Below are positions 1-12,466 of a DNA stretch of 64,000 nucleotides, piece by piece. The position numbers and the translations under genes are program-made. The stretch covers positions 29,171,934-29,235,933 of the forward strand of contig NC_045138.2 in assembly GCF_008831285.2 (NCBI RefSeq), in the 5' to 3' direction. Every line of letters starts with the position of its first letter. The stretch's first letter is position 1. Origin of the DNA: Nymphaea colorata. Lineage: Eukaryota > Streptophyta > Magnoliopsida > Nymphaeales > Nymphaeaceae. The notes below the pieces were generated by a model, which had not been told where the DNA came from, ran no database searches, and saw nothing but the letters and a program-made list of their open reading frames with translations.

Positions 1-2727
1 CTAAGAACACAATGTTTTTCATACTGATACTTTCTTACCATTTGATATGCCTCCTTAGATACTTAAATTATTACAAACTCAAGAATTACAAGCTAAAGGA
101 TGTCAGGATCGAGATTACAGGTTTGGTCATATAAAATTGATTGGATTCAATTTAGCGGTCTAGTTTGTCGTCTTTATATCTGGATCTACAACACTGATAA
201 ATCGTGTTCGGATATGGCACCATGATCCGGTCCGCGACCCGCTGTTCGTTTCCTTCTCGCGTTTCCGTCCTTGATAGTTGATACCCATGAGGGGCAGTTC
301 GGTAATATGTTTCCTCATGGCACGCAGGAAGGCCCCACAAGACAGGGCAGTGACTGCACAAGTCAGAATCCTTTTTTGTCCTTTTTCCAGTCAAGCTGAG
401 AAGAAAGGCATTAAAAATTTCAAGGCTTATCCAGATATGGCGTCTTCTTTTCAGTAAAAACTTTTCCCAGAATTTTCCCTTTCCAGAAAACAATGAGAGG
501 CTTCTTTTGGAGCATCGGATTCAGGAAGAAGGGGCATTTGAATTTTTTAAGTTGCATCGTTTTTCTAGTGTTTTTAGAATCAAAACCTCTTAAAGTACTG
601 CCAAGTTGGGATTTAGAATTCAATCACTTTCCAAAAGAATCGGAAAAACAAAAAGTTCGAGCACCTTTTTGGAAAAACAAAAAATCAAAATCAAAATTTA
701 TAGAAAATTCAAGACTCATATGTTTGAGAATCAATTGATAATCTGGTCAAGACTTAAAAATTGCAGAAATGTATGAGGGGAATTGGTAAGGGAGGCTGTG
801 CTCTGTGCACGAGGGGGATTGATAGGCAGTCAATTCAGCCTAATAAAATTTTTAATATTATTTTTGCTTATTTTTATATATTATTTTAATATTTTATTAC
901 AATTAGTTACATTTATATATTATTTTATATTAAAAACATATATTTTTTAATTTTAATCCAATAGGACCCATACTTAGGTTTTGGGTGTCGGGCTGGCTCA
1001 GCCCGAGCCTGACTCCTTATCCACATTCCTATACTTGCCTATATCTTATTTGAAAAAAAAAAGTTTTTTTAAATAAAATTTTTTGGGTGTGCTAAATAAG
1101 GATGTCCAGGGATTAGATTAAGATTCTGGCCAAAATGATTCAAAAAATAGGGAAAAAATTTAATACATCCAATTAAGAAAACAATTCGATTAGAATTCAA
1201 ACAATAACATTTCATCAATTTAGTGATTTCATTCTAAATAAATTCCCAATCAGAAGGGAGAAAAGTGGATATGAAATCACACTTTTTTCTCCTTGTTTTA
1301 TCTCAACTATGGATCTGAAAAGGATCAAATATTGAGAATGCCGTTTACCATCTAAGTATCTAGCACCTACCAGTTTTTTTTTTTTTTTTGTTCTTTCTCC
1401 TTTTATCGTTTTTTATATACATATAGTTTAACAATTTAAATAAAAGACAAAAAAAAAAAAAAAAAAAAAACAGCGTGATGCCAAATGAAGAGAAGGATAT
1501 CTAACGAACAAAGATTCTGGTCCGGGGTACTGAATGTAAGACTTTATAAATTGATAAAAATAAAGAGTTGAATACGAGGCGTGTAACTCTTTGCATAAGC
1601 AAGCTGGTAGAGCCCTTCTATTGCAAATTGACCAAAAAAATATTATTCAATTCTTATTAAAAACAAGTCTTCACAAACAAGTAGTAAAGAAGGGGAAGGT
1701 TGCTCTTAATCGCTTTCCACAATCTTCAATCGCCTTTTAATTGCTGGCACGAAGAAGCTTCCCAATTTGCCTCGTAGACTTGTTACATTATTAAAAGCAG
1801 TTTCTTGGAAACATGGCAAGTTAATCTCTATCGTCATTCTGCCTCTTACTTTTGTTCCATTAGTTTCCATTCAATCTTCGTTTCGTCGTTTTCTATTAAT
1901 TTTCTACACTGCCTTCTTGTATGTTTCCCTTCTAGTTTCCGGGATGCTTCAAAAGAGCTTCATATGAATTACATCATGCATCCGTCTGCTTAAAGTTTTT
2001 AGTATATTACATGAGTGGACCACATAAAAGTATATTGGCATGCACCCTTCTATTTCTCATGTCTTCTAAAAATATTTGATAGTGGACCGCACAAAATTCA
2101 TAAAGATTTTCTTCTTCCAATTCCTACCAAAAACAATTGAAAATTCAAATACATTCTTTCCGTTGTTAAACAGAAAAGCAAACATGTAATTAGCCTTTAA
2201 GTTGGCCTCTCATAAATCTTTACTATCTAGGGAATCACAGTCCAGATGATTCTACTTTTATTAGGGCTAGGATTTTTTTTTTTTTGTTGTAAGAGCCGAA
2301 TTATAGTTTTAACAGAAGCCAAAATATAATTTTTCAAATTCTTTATATAGGCTAAACTAAAATTTTTAAAATAAAATTTTTAAAATTTTAGTTTATCGAG
2401 TTTTCACCAATGACAATATTTTCATTAATTGCTGGTTATATTAATAACTGACCTACTTTCTCTCCAAAACCAGCTGCAAGATCTATACCTTTTTATCTAC
2501 GCTAGTCTCCTTTCCTAAAACTGAGTCATGCCGTTCATGGAGCTCAATGAATGTAAAGTTAGCGGAAAATAAGTTTTTTTCGGATGGGCATTTTGAATTA
2601 TTGAAAAGGAAGAAAGGAGACTTCTGCACGGTAATTGGGAAGAAACTACGAATCATGGACCGAGCCACCAACTTAAATATGTCATGGAGATCTGTCAAAG
2701 GCTATTAGATCGAGGTGCAGGATTAGT
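1..2727. repeat. Duplicated block A, copy 1 (upstream of ATL gene)
   Basis: AT-rich DNA leading to the ATL gene. It matches 27165-29692 almost throughout, with small indels, so it is the left part of a tandem segmental duplication whose left edge lies outside the window. About 160 bp near 150-310 occurs only in this copy, and about 70 bp near 27450-27520 only in the other. Poly-T and poly-A runs lie at 1374-1390 and 1449-1470. A stretch at 2262-2400 resembles the T-rich end of small hAT-type MITEs. I see no gene before 2761; the short open frames are not conserved between the copies. Confidence 0.8.
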
Positions 2728-2760
2728 TTGCAACCGAACCCCAAAAGAATTCTTCGGAGA

Positions 2761-3375
2761 ATGCGTTTATCTCCTCTGATTCTTCTCTTCATCCTACCAT
2801 TTTCTCTGGCAGAAGAGGAGACACCAATTTCCTCTAAAATCTCTGGCTACTTCATCGTGTTCTTCTTGCTCCTTTGTGCGGTTCTTCTCAAGTACATACT
2901 GCGAAATTGCAGAAGCAGGGGTAGCACCAGAGACAGCAACCTCAACGTCGTCAATGTAGAAGTTGGTGATCTTCAAGGGCTCTCTGTTGGTGCTCCCCAA
3001 CAATCCTCTGGTGGAGTTGACAGGAACCTCATCAATTCACTGCCGGTTTTCGAGTTTGCAGCCCTCACTGAATCGAGCGTAGGCTCGGAATGTGCGATTT
3101 GCCTTGGCAGATTTGAGGGCAAAGATTCGCTTCACTTGCTTCCAAAGTGCAGACACGCTTTTCACAGAGAGTGCATAGACAAATGGCTTGAAGATCATTC
3201 TAGCTGCCCCATCTGCAGGCAAAGCGTCGACGCTCAGGACATCTCTGCTTTTGTATCCAGCAATTCTCGTGATTGTACAAACCTGAAGGTAGATGGTGCA
3301 GATAGGAAACGAGTTCATGGTTTTGAGCATAGGATCACTGTTTTAGATGCAAATTTTGACAGTACAAGTCGCTAA
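2761..3375 (+). CDS. ATL-type RING-H2 finger E3 ubiquitin ligase, intact single-exon gene
   Basis: A 204-residue membrane-anchored ubiquitin ligase of the plant ATL family; such proteins transfer ubiquitin from an E2 to target proteins at membranes. Residues 1-17 look like a signal peptide or first hydrophobic stretch, and residues 29-48 form a transmembrane segment. A GLD-like stretch (NLINSLPVFEF) lies at 90-100. The RING-H2 domain at 111-152 has the canonical ATL spacing C-x2-C-x15-C-x-H-x2-H-x2-C-x10-C-x2-C, with the Pro before the third Cys and the Trp in IDKWL. The single exon is typical of ATLs. I chose the ATG at 2761; the frame extends 33 bases upstream only through a TTG at 2728. 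It is the only intact member of four ATL copies here. The substrate cannot be read from the sequence. Confidence 0.9.
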   Translation: MRLSPLILLFILPFSLAEEETPISSKISGYFIVFFLLLCAVLLKYILRNCRSRGSTRDSNLNVVNVEVGDLQGLSVGAPQQSSGGVDRNLINSLPVFEFAALTESSVGSECAICLGRFEGKDSLHLLPKCRHAFHRECIDKWLEDHSSCPICRQSVDAQDISAFVSSNSRDCTNLKVDGADRKRVHGFEHRITVLDANFDSTSR

Positions 3376-5866
3376 ATGAATATGTCATCGATGGCTTGAG
3401 TCTCGTGGTTTTGAACTCCGTCTCTCTTTTTCCCCGAGAGCTTGCCAAGGATCAAGACCTGCTCTGCTGCGGATGCCAAGGGCAGTAAGTCCTGCGCTTT
3501 CTCCCTCGCGTTAGGACTTCTCCTCTAGTCCGTTTATTGATCTTGGTCTCTGAAGCATCCCCGTATTCTCTTGATTGGCGCCATGGGGAAAATGTCAGAG
3601 CATAATTCTGGTGATTTGTTTTCAGAAAAACACGAAGAAAATGTAAGATAAGTTGATGCTCTTTCACTGCTTTTATTGAGACTGTCTGTCACATTGGAAA
3701 AATCTTTCACACTCCCAAGGAATTCGTTCGCAGCATTTGAAAGTGCAGAAAGACAGCTTGTTCTTGATTGTATTTCATCATAAACCATTTAAAAGAAAAC
3801 TAAAGCTTCCATCTAATTTTCACTAAGATTTTTCTGAACCATTTTCACTGCTTTAGATTACATAATACTTGAAAGCATCAAGCTTCTTTGGTGCTATATC
3901 ATCCTTTGGGAATCTAATAATAAGGTCGTTGGCATTTCTTAAAATTTTCTGATTATCGCAATTATGCAACACCCCAAGCAACAGTTGAGGCAGGCAGAGT
4001 AGGTGGGCAATGGCCATCGTGCACGCAATCACTGTTACCATTAAGGTTCAACCTTTTCGCAAATTGAACCGAAAAGGGAAAAAGGAAAAGGCATTGAGCA
4101 CAATATGCCAAGTGGTAGATATTATTGCTATTAAACATGATCATACATGCGATAATGTGACAGGTGACTCTCAGGTTTGGAGAAGAAAGCACAGGAAACG
4201 ACCAGACATTTTGCTGTATAATTAAACTTATATTTACTGCTACTAATATATTTACTCCCAGTAAAAAAAACGGAGCGGTTTATCAAGATTTAAATGAAGA
4301 AAAAATATCACCATATTTGAACAGTTAATATAGAATAATTTACAAAAGCAAGCTCAACCATCGAGAGCATTACAGAAAGATGATCATGTTGTTAATCCTA
4401 TTGCAACAGTAGTGAAAGTCGTAAAGTTAGTTTCTCTCTTGAAAAGCGTATTTGCGTAGATTGTCCATTTTGGTTGTTAATTTTTGGCAATTTGATGAGA
4501 CTTTAACCTTTACACGTTCGTTCAGGTTGTTCATCTATCTTTTTCTTTGAGGTTGCAAAGTTTTCCAATTGTTCATATATGGACAATTTAGAGAAACTTA
4601 AATTAAGCATGAAAGAGATATTCCTCGCCCGTGAACCTCAACAAATGGACATGCAGTGTCAGCACATTGAAAACTTGAGAATAGGCAGCGAAATCAAATT
4701 CCTTGTTGGTGGCAGCCATTTTTTTCTCTGCTACAAAGAAGAAAATACTCTTAACTGTAATTTTATTTGCCATAAAAGAAACTAAACTTTTTAGTCCGGC
4801 TAAAATGCAGAGTTAACCGAAGCCTACTTTTTTTTAATGTGACGGATGGTGGCAGCCTGGCTAGAGTACTCAGGATTTGGAAATCAAAGAGCATCAAAAG
4901 GATCGATGGGAAGGAGGAGGAGGAGGAGAGGGCGGTGAGGGATATTTATTTTGGTGTGATTTTGAGGTCTGTTTGGCAAATAGAACAATGTGTAAACTGT
5001 AACATGAATGTGCTCCAAACGTTGAGGCAGTTTTATTCCATGAATAATGAATTTGCCACAATTTTTGGATCTTATTTAAAGAATAATTTCATACCATTTT
5101 TTTTTTGTCAAACGGACCCTTAAAAATCCTTTAGAAGCAGACTACTTAAAGAGTATCTATTGAATCAACTTCAAATATTGGAGCAGATTCATGAAACATT
5201 AGTTCTAATACTCTAACTGCAATATCTAAGTTATGGAACACTAGTTTTAGTTCTATCATGATAGAATGTCGTTACTGCCAAACAACCCATCACATAACTC
5301 AAATGAAACCATAGTCATGAAGCGAAAAATATGATACTAGAGCATTTTTTTTATGATCCCAATAATATAATTGAACGTGTATCTGAAAAATTCTCCAATA
5401 ACATATAGCTCACTGAGGAAACTTGAACTCAAATGGAGTTGGGAAAATGTATGCATCCCAACGTTCAACTGTCCTGTCCTTCTACTACATAGAAGAGATG
5501 AAGGGTACTTTGAGAAACAGCCATATATGTTTCTAAAGGGGGTGTTTGAATGGTAGATAAGAACGTCTGATACAACCTCCTATCCGGACCCTACTTTCCC
5601 ATTGAAATATGGTGGAGAATGGCTCTGTACAATGTACATTTTCCACAAAGGTTGCGTTTGACAGTGATCTGAAATTTTGCACGGATCCAGGACTTAGATC
5701 TGGACATGTTGCCCGACTTCACCTTTATCGGATCATAAATCTACGGTTTTTTCTTTCGACCGAAAGATCAGAACCCACATTATTGAAATTGAGCAATGGA
5801 TTTCACCAGAAAGAGCAGAGAAGAAGAATGTCCGAGTGCTTCGCCGGGGATTATTTCCTCCCCGTG
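3376..5866. other. Intergenic DNA between ATL and the hAT element
   Basis: No gene recognised. A minus-strand open frame at 3534-3788 (ATG at its start, 84 residues, Ser/Asn-rich) has fairly balanced codons but no recognisable domain and no second copy, so I do not call it. The rest is AT-rich, with one MITE-like segment near 4956-5125. Confidence 0.5.
4956..5125. mobile_element. Possible MITE with TGTTTGG-type ends
   Basis: The left end reads GGTCTGTTTGGCAAAT. The right end, read on the minus strand, is GGGTCCGTTTGACAAA, giving an imperfect terminal inverted repeat around a 170-bp AT-rich body. This end type is common in plant MITEs. No clear target duplication was seen, so the family is uncertain. 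Confidence 0.4.
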
Positions 5867-5874
5867 ATTTAACT

Positions 5875-6798
5875 TAGGCCTGGGCGCCGGGCCGGGTCGT
5901 CGGCGGGTACCCGGTACCCGGCCCGAAACGGGCCCGGGTCCGGGTAGTGCTTTGCGCTCTTCGGGCTCCCGCCAGTTGCGCCCGGCCCGGCCCGACATTA
6001 AAACGGGCCGGGTCCCGGTTAGAAGTTGGGGCCCGTTGGAGCCCGATAGCCATTTCGACCAAGGTCGAAATAACTCTAGTCTTTCCCCTTTCATTTGAAA
6101 GGGAGAGAGCCGCTGCCTGCGCTGGTCTGCACCATGTGATCCACTGTCGTCGCCGCCGTCGCACTGCTGGTCTGCACCATCACCGTCGACGCACTGCTGG
6201 TTCGTCACAGTCGACCTCCGGTCCACCACCGATGGTTTTCCTTTCCGTTGGGAGGCACTTTTCGTCGCAGTAGGTAGCCCCAAACCCCATCCGGTGGTTC
6301 TCCTTTCCTTTTGCCCAATCCATCCCCATCATAAGCAAAAGTGAGAGAGGGATTCATATCATCAGCATCATCGGCGGTGGAAAAGCCAATGGATGGCAGC
6401 AGCCTCCATCATCAGATGCAAAGGCACCATGGAGCAGCATCGCCCTCCTCCACCGCCTCAGGGACTTTGGAGCCTCCCCCCAATTCCAATGTCATCAGCC
6501 CCATCCTCTTCCTCCTATTCCCTATCTTCATTATCTTCTCCATTAGCAGCAGCCCCCAGCGCCAATGGATTCCGCCTCCAGACCACTCACGGATGCAGTT
6601 TGCGCACCCCTCATCCGCCTCCTCCACCACCATGGTATCGCGGCCCGGCCCGGCAGAAAACAAAACGGGCCTTGGACGAGGTTAACCATGCCCGACCCGA
6701 TACACCCATTAATAGTCAGGCCGGGTAGCGGGTCGACCCGATTCAAATACGGGCCATTAACGACAATGACTAAACGGGCCGGGCCGGGCCCATGTCTA
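5875..6798. mobile_element. Non-autonomous hAT transposon with perfect 8-bp target duplication
   Basis: A GC-rich 924-bp island in AT-rich DNA. The left end is TAGGCCTGGGC and the right end, on the minus strand, is TAGACATGGGC (9 of 11 identical). Both are followed inward by GGCCCGGCCCG-type subterminal motifs typical of many plant hAT elements. Identical 8-bp direct repeats ATTTAACT flank it at 5867-5874 and 6799-6806, the size expected for hAT. No transposase is encoded. The middle (about 6060-6660) lacks the subterminal motif and looks exon-like, with codon-rich CCTCC/CATCATC runs, so it may include captured host sequence. The open frames inside it differ between strands and have no recognisable domain. 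Confidence 0.88.
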
Positions 6799-6915
6799 AT
6801 TTAACTCCAACGAAAGTAACTTCTGTTTCAATCCTAAAGAAAAAGCAGTAACTAGGATAACCGACCAATTACAACCCGCTTTATAAACATTCTAAAATCT
6901 CTCATAACTTACAAG

Positions 6916-6979
<64 letters not shown>
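6916..6979. repeat. (TA)n microsatellite
   Basis: About 64 bp of almost pure TA dinucleotide with one G interruption. Confidence 0.95.
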
Positions 6980-6985
<6 letters not shown>

Positions 6986-7463
6986 CAAGGGAGAAGAGAC
7001 GGATAGATGTCATACCTTAAAAAAGTAGTAACTTGGACAACTGACCACTTCCAATTTTATTTGTTGGACCTGATTAAATGGATCCATCATTTAAATCCTT
7101 TTTTAATTTTTATTTAATTCCACTACATGCGCCACCTACCAGTACCAATCTTTCTTTGTTTTTTGTGTTTTTTCTTTCTTTTTTTCTCCTGTGAGAAACG
7201 ATTCGAGTATCCTGCTAATTCGACAACTGCTAAAGTTGTGAATTGAGACAAAACAAGGAGAGCTTTTGAATCTGAACGGCTTTTCTTCCATCTTCAGTTG
7301 TTTTCCCTCTTAATGTTTCCCTAGTCTGCTACACCACACTACAGCCACAAAATCTTGTTCTTGGGAAGATCAGAGTGGTGAAAAAGCTTTGGTTTCTCTA
7401 GTGAAAATCCAAGTCTCGTCATTGCATGCACAAGAGAAAAACTCTATCTTGTGGCCTACCAAG

Positions 7464-7875
7464 AAGAAGCGTAAACCTGAACTTCCTGGAGAAAGTGTTA
7501 AAAGAGCAACTTCCACTGTACTTTCTCCGCTACCAGGAAGAGTATACATGCGTAGATAACTTAATCTTGCACATGGATGACAAACTGATGGCCATGAAAT
7601 GAATGCAGGAGGCAATATTTCAGATGCAGCTGAAAGAACAAGAGAGGATTCTGTTCTTCACAATGATGAGCGATGAGTCAAATCGGGGTTTAAGGAACTC
7701 AATTGCTTCATTTAATTTTCTGGGTCAGCTGCACAAGAAAATTTCTTTAATATTCACTCAAACTGCCGTTAGCCTCATCCGATATTTGAATAAGAGATTC
7801 TTCCGCCACGACCAGCTTTCTTGGATCATGGAATTTAGGTAGAAGTATTGCAGAATCAATTTGAAGAGCATATGA
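7464..7875 (+). pseudogene. Relic of an unknown protein-coding exon in block B, copy 1
   Basis: One reading frame runs through this stretch with two in-frame stops (TGA at 7600-7602 and TAG at 7840-7842) and ends at TGA 7873-7875. The part after the ATG at 7603 encodes a basic segment containing FNFLGQLHKKISLIFTQTAV. In copy 2 (to 38399) the same frame is kept, nearly all residues match, and the TAG is a CAG glutamine codon. This suggests real coding ancestry, with stops gained in copy 1. A second frame, about 7373-7560, is also open and Lys/Arg-rich (WPTKKKRKPELPG) in copy 1 only. I recognise no family. Confidence 0.4.
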
Positions 7876-8734
7876 AAATTTAAATTGTAAGTGGATCAAT
7901 TAATTTGAACACCGGTGCAAGGCAAAACAAGAGTTCTAGCCGCTAGTTATTTCAAGATAGAAAATGCGTACCCGGAACACAAGAGTTCTAGCCATTAGGA
8001 ATTTAGTTGGAAAAGGATAAGTCAAGCCTTTAAGAAACATAACAGGAAAAGCAAGACACGAATTCCCGTGTATGATGACATCTCTTCAAAGAATTGCTGA
8101 CCAGATAATTCAAAATGATCTGCACTGCTGATGGTGAGATATCCATATGGATGTATCAGTTTTTGGACAGGACTGAGTAATAGAAGAGGTTCATTTTTCT
8201 ATTGCATAGCAACTACTGCAAGACATATATAGCATCAGACTGGAACTGTCAAAAGTTCAATTACTGTTGCAATAAATGGTAGGAAAAGAAGAGAATGAAA
8301 ACAAACTGAAAGAGGACAAGAATTCATTAATGCTCAAGGTTGGTCTCTTGGTAAGATCTGAGTTAGGTTTACCTAACATTTGTAGATTGCCTATTGGAGG
8401 ACAAAAAAAATGAACTTTTTTTTGTCTAAGATCTAAGATAGGCTTTACAATGTCGGACTGTTCACTAGAGAAAAGGTATTTCATGTTTGAATATTAAAGG
8501 AAAAGAGAAAACAAAACCGGCCTAGACCCGAAGCTGGTTATATATGCCGTTTTCGTGTATGAAATTTCATGCATTATTTTAATAAGGAAAAAAATTACCC
8601 ATGATTAATAGAAAAAGAAACTTTTTTATAGAGACAAAAAAAAAACCACAAAAAGAAGATTTAAAGATTTGATAAATGTAAAATTTGTCATATATGCTTA
8701 TCATTATGACAATATGCCCTCTAAACAGTAAAAA

Positions 8735-8985
8735 AGCATTATCTAATACATTTGTTTGTTATCATATTATCTCATAAGTATTTTATTATCTCATAAACAT
8801 TGTCTCATACTTATGTTTATCGTTATCTTATACGTTTGTCTGTTATTTTATTATATCATAGTTCTTTTATTATCCAATAAACATTATCTCATACTTATGT
8901 TTAACATTATCTCATACATCTGTCTTTATCTCAAAAATCTTTTATTATATCATACACATTATTTCAAACTTATTTGTTATCTCAT
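8735..8985. repeat. Degenerate AT-rich tandem repeat (TTATCTCATA-like)
   Basis: TTATCTCATA and close variants recur irregularly about a dozen times. The same array occurs at 39258-39545 in block B copy 2 with a few units gained or lost. Confidence 0.7.
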
Positions 8986-9130
8986 CCACACACATATGTA
9001 ATGTTTGGGTATAAAAGTAAATATGAATATTAATAATAAGGTCCACATCTGACGTACACTAGTTAAATAGATGCAACAACACTTTCCAGTTTGTGATGAA
9101 CATTGTAAAGGGCGTCTTAAAAAATGCAGT

Positions 9131-10937
9131 ATCCTCTTCTACTACAAAAGGAAAAGAAATACCACAATCTCTTTCATGATTTGAGGTGTTTATGTGGTCA
9201 TGAATCAAGAAAAAATAGAAACAAAGAAAATTGAAGATGACGAAGGAAAATAGGGAGGGGATTCATGGCGGAAAAAGGGGTATTTCATATCAGTCATCTT
9301 ATAAATTGAACTATTATTACATTGCAAAGAAGAAGCTAATTTTCAAACACCAACAAATCTTTCGATAGACAGATAATTGACATGCACAATCCAAAATAAT
9401 TTTAAGTTTTATGTCCATAGTGCATCGACATGCCTACAAAATTTATGGTCAATTAATTCACTATATGATCTTTCTCTTTTTTCTGTTCTTAACAAGAGCC
9501 TGCAGCTACAATGCGGGGGCAACACTAACAACGTAATCAATGGCCATGTTGGTCTCCTTCAGGGGCTCACCATTGAACTCCCGAAACATCATCAGCTGAA
9601 AGTCACAAGGATCTCAACACATGTCCTCCGTGTTTGCTGAGATGCTTTCTACACTGTGCATCATAATCAAAATAGTCTTACTGCTACAACAAATTAAACC
9701 ATTTCCAGTTTTCTTAAGTATGAAAAAAAAGTCCATTCATGATTCTTTTTTTTCATGGAAGAACGTTCTTGAACATACCCCAACAATTTAATTTGCTGCT
9801 CTCATGGAAACATACGTTATTTTCTTCAAGATTAGTGCCACCTGTTTCAACTAAAATACGAAAATTCAGTTCCCGCTTGGCCAAGTTAAATAGAGAGAAA
9901 ATCTAAATTTGTGATTCCAAACGATCATCATGTCACGAGTAACTTTGTGCACTAATTTTTGTTGAATAATTAGATGGAAAAAGGGTATCCATGAGGTGCA
10001 AGCTCATATTGGCATTAATTTGTGCCCATTTTCATAATTTTTGTAAAGATTTTCATCATGCTTGTCCTTGCTTGTGTGATGCGACTCCATGGTGGCATTT
10101 GATTATCTTAAATCTTAATTCCGAGTTTGATACATTTGATAACTTGCCTTAGATACATTTGTGTGGTCATGATATATTGTGCTTTATTCAAAATAACCAA
10201 AGTTCTATATAAAATCCTATCACTACTAATCGAACTAAGGATCTTAGAGATAAGTTGCATACTCGAAGCCCTCATTTACTTATTTGATTATCATGTGTAT
10301 CTATCTTAAAGGGATGAGGAGTTGCGTAGAGGCTTCTGCCTTCCGTTGATTGATCTATAACAGTAAGTTAAGTTATTAGGAGATTGGTCAAAACTTGGTT
10401 TTCGTCAAGGGCCAAAAAATCTTGCTTCCCCTAAGTTTTTTAGTCCAGACTTATTTTTGTCGATCTATAAACTAAGTTTTTCACTTGTCATCCAATCCAA
10501 GTTTACAAAACTGCGTTTTCAATTAGGTTTTTACAAAACCATGTTTTTTGAGGGTGCCATCCAAACACTCCCCAAGTGGTCCATAAAGGTGTGTGCAAGG
10601 CTGCCAAATTACACTTGGGGCATGCATTTTAAGCAATCTGGTAAAGCTTAGCACAACTGATCTCCAGTTCAAAAAGGTTAAAACCTTAATTAATCTAGAT
10701 TTTAAGCTTGGTCTGCCAGCCATCTACCATATGTTACGCGTTTTGTCATGCATAACACATAATTGTATGCGTTTTATCTTAACTACATGTGCTCCAACCT
10801 GTTATGCTGCTAGAAATATAGAACTCATAGTGGAATCGCAACTGAATGTATACACTAAAGGTTGGGTCTAGATAATGAACACATGGCCTTCAATTTCATG
10901 CTTAGCTAACCTAATGGCAGCTACCCTTAGGTTATAA
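9131..10937. other. Intergenic DNA between blocks B and C
   Basis: AT-rich, no gene recognised. A MITE-like end (GTGCCATCCAAACACTCCCC) lies near 10555-10575 without a clear partner. Confidence 0.5.
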
Positions 10938-12358
10938 ACCAATTAGCCGATTTGGATGTGATACGATACAATAATCTTTTAGGGGCACAATATCTCCTGA
11001 AGATAAACTGCAACACAAGATAAATTTTATTTTGCATTTTTATTTTGAAAGTTGGGGGTGAGTGGCTGGTTGGAGAATTAATAGATGCACTATTATTATT
11101 CTGATTTTCTCAAACATGGGCTATTAAATTTGTTTACACTTGCCTTGTTTGTACACTAGTCAAAAAGAGAAAATGAGTGTACATTTACATTGTATCGAAT
11201 GGTGTGTTGAGGACTCAAGATTTTCAGTCTAAACTTAAAATGGAGAAATCTATAAATTCTATATATAAAAATGATTTTCAATCTAAATTTGATTTAAATT
11301 ATATATATATATATATATTATAAAGCACTGGATTCCCATCCCACCTCATTAACACAACCCAAACAAAAAAAACATTAGGCTGTGTGTGAGAGGGATTCTC
11401 ACAGCTGGATGAATCCATGTTATTTATATAATAGAAAGAGAGAGTGCAAGTATGTGGGTGAAAGTTCGCACCATGTGCTTGAATCTGCCTGAGCCAGAAC
11501 TGATGGAAGTCATTGGAATGGATGGATCGGTTCAATGGCAGAGACTGTCGATCCATCAGCTTGCTTCATGGGTTGTGTTGTAGAAAGCTAGCTAGTTTTT
11601 GGTATGGTTCGGTCAGATATCCTAATTGACATCCCTATATCATCATATAATTATCTCTAAGGAGTCAAACTAAGCTTGACCACAAACAATGACAGAAGTA
11701 GAACCAGGAATTTTTTGCTATAGATCACTTGTTTATGCATAAAAACAGAGCTAATGGACCACAATCACAAATAGTTGAACATCTTATGCTTGTCTACAAA
11801 TCTTTTTCTTTCATGTATGGGTACGTTAGATTTCTTATTCAATATCATTTTCCATCTGTTATCTTGTGGTTTTAAACATTATGTCTTCTGTCTTTCTACC
11901 AAGAGAATTAAACTATTCAAGTCGAATTAGTTTTCAACAACTTGATACTCCATACAAGGGCATGTTTTTCAAGAAGTCTATTTGAGGGGCAGATAGTTAA
12001 AGTTTGCAATATTAGGTATGAAATATGCTTGTTCAGATTCAATCAACAGATGAACTTTTTCTTTATATGTATTCAATCTTATAGGGTATGCCGAGAACTC
12101 AAAAGCTCAAGTCAGTCTTGGATTGGGTCTTACAAGTATTTTGGACCAAAATTGTTCTAAATTCCTTTCTTTTACTTGTTTTAGTTTGTTTGTAACTCAT
12201 TTTTGGCTCTATTGTTATAGCTATTGGTCATTAACATGTACTATTTTATTTATATGACTTGTTTATTTAAACATTGCTTTCATTATGATTTCTCTAGACC
12301 GATGCATGGAGCGTAAAAGTAAGAATTATTGAGCGCAATATGCATTTATATTAACTCA
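10938..12358. repeat. Duplicated block C, copy 1
   Basis: About 1.4 kb matching 42763-44122 and 62188-63566. It includes a (TA)n run near 11300-11320 and two short frames conserved among copies: one ending at the TAG near 11581-11583 (MDGSVQWQRLSIHQ-like) and one after an AG acceptor near 11900 ending in KKSI and a stop. They may be old exons or simply part of the repeat. Copies 2 and 3 have extra DNA (block F) to the left that is missing here. Confidence 0.85.
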
Positions 12359-12421
12359 GTGCCTTCGTTAATTGTTTAAGATTAGATCTGTCTAGCATAT
12401 AAATTAGTTTGTGTACACGCC

Positions 12422-12423
<2 letters not shown>

Positions 12424-12466
<43 letters not shown>
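12424..12466. repeat. (CA)n(TA)n compound microsatellite
   Basis: About 30 bp of CA dinucleotides run into about 13 bp of TA dinucleotides. Confidence 0.95.

Larger units (their letters stand above)
7085..9130. repeat. Duplicated block B, copy 1
   Basis: About 2 kb that aligns along its length with 37612-39700 and, in a short decayed form, with 58970-59200. It holds a conserved but broken reading frame (7464-7875), then AT-rich DNA with ATTATCTCATA-type reiterations at 8735-8985. It follows the ATL gene in all three units, which shows that the units share one ancestor. Confidence 0.85.

Noticed and set aside
2728-2760. Upstream extension of the ATL frame from TTG
   Set aside because: It is a TTG, not an ATG; the hydrophobic N-terminus starts well at the ATG 2761, and a plant nuclear gene needs ATG.
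3534-3788. 84-codon minus-strand frame downstream of ATL
   Set aside because: No recognisable domain, no copy in units 2 or 3, and no clear splice or promoter signals.
5780-6283. 167-codon minus-strand frame across the hAT left end
   Set aside because: It crosses the transposon boundary and consists of GC-rich subterminal repeats read as Pro/Gly/Arg; no domain.
6341-6728. Plus-strand Pro/Ser-rich frames inside the hAT element
   Set aside because: Overlapping frames are all open because of the CCT/CAT-rich composition; no choice among them is supported.
8756-9001. Leu/Ile/Tyr-rich 81-codon frame
   Set aside because: It is a translation of the AT-rich tandem array; copy 2 does not keep the frame.
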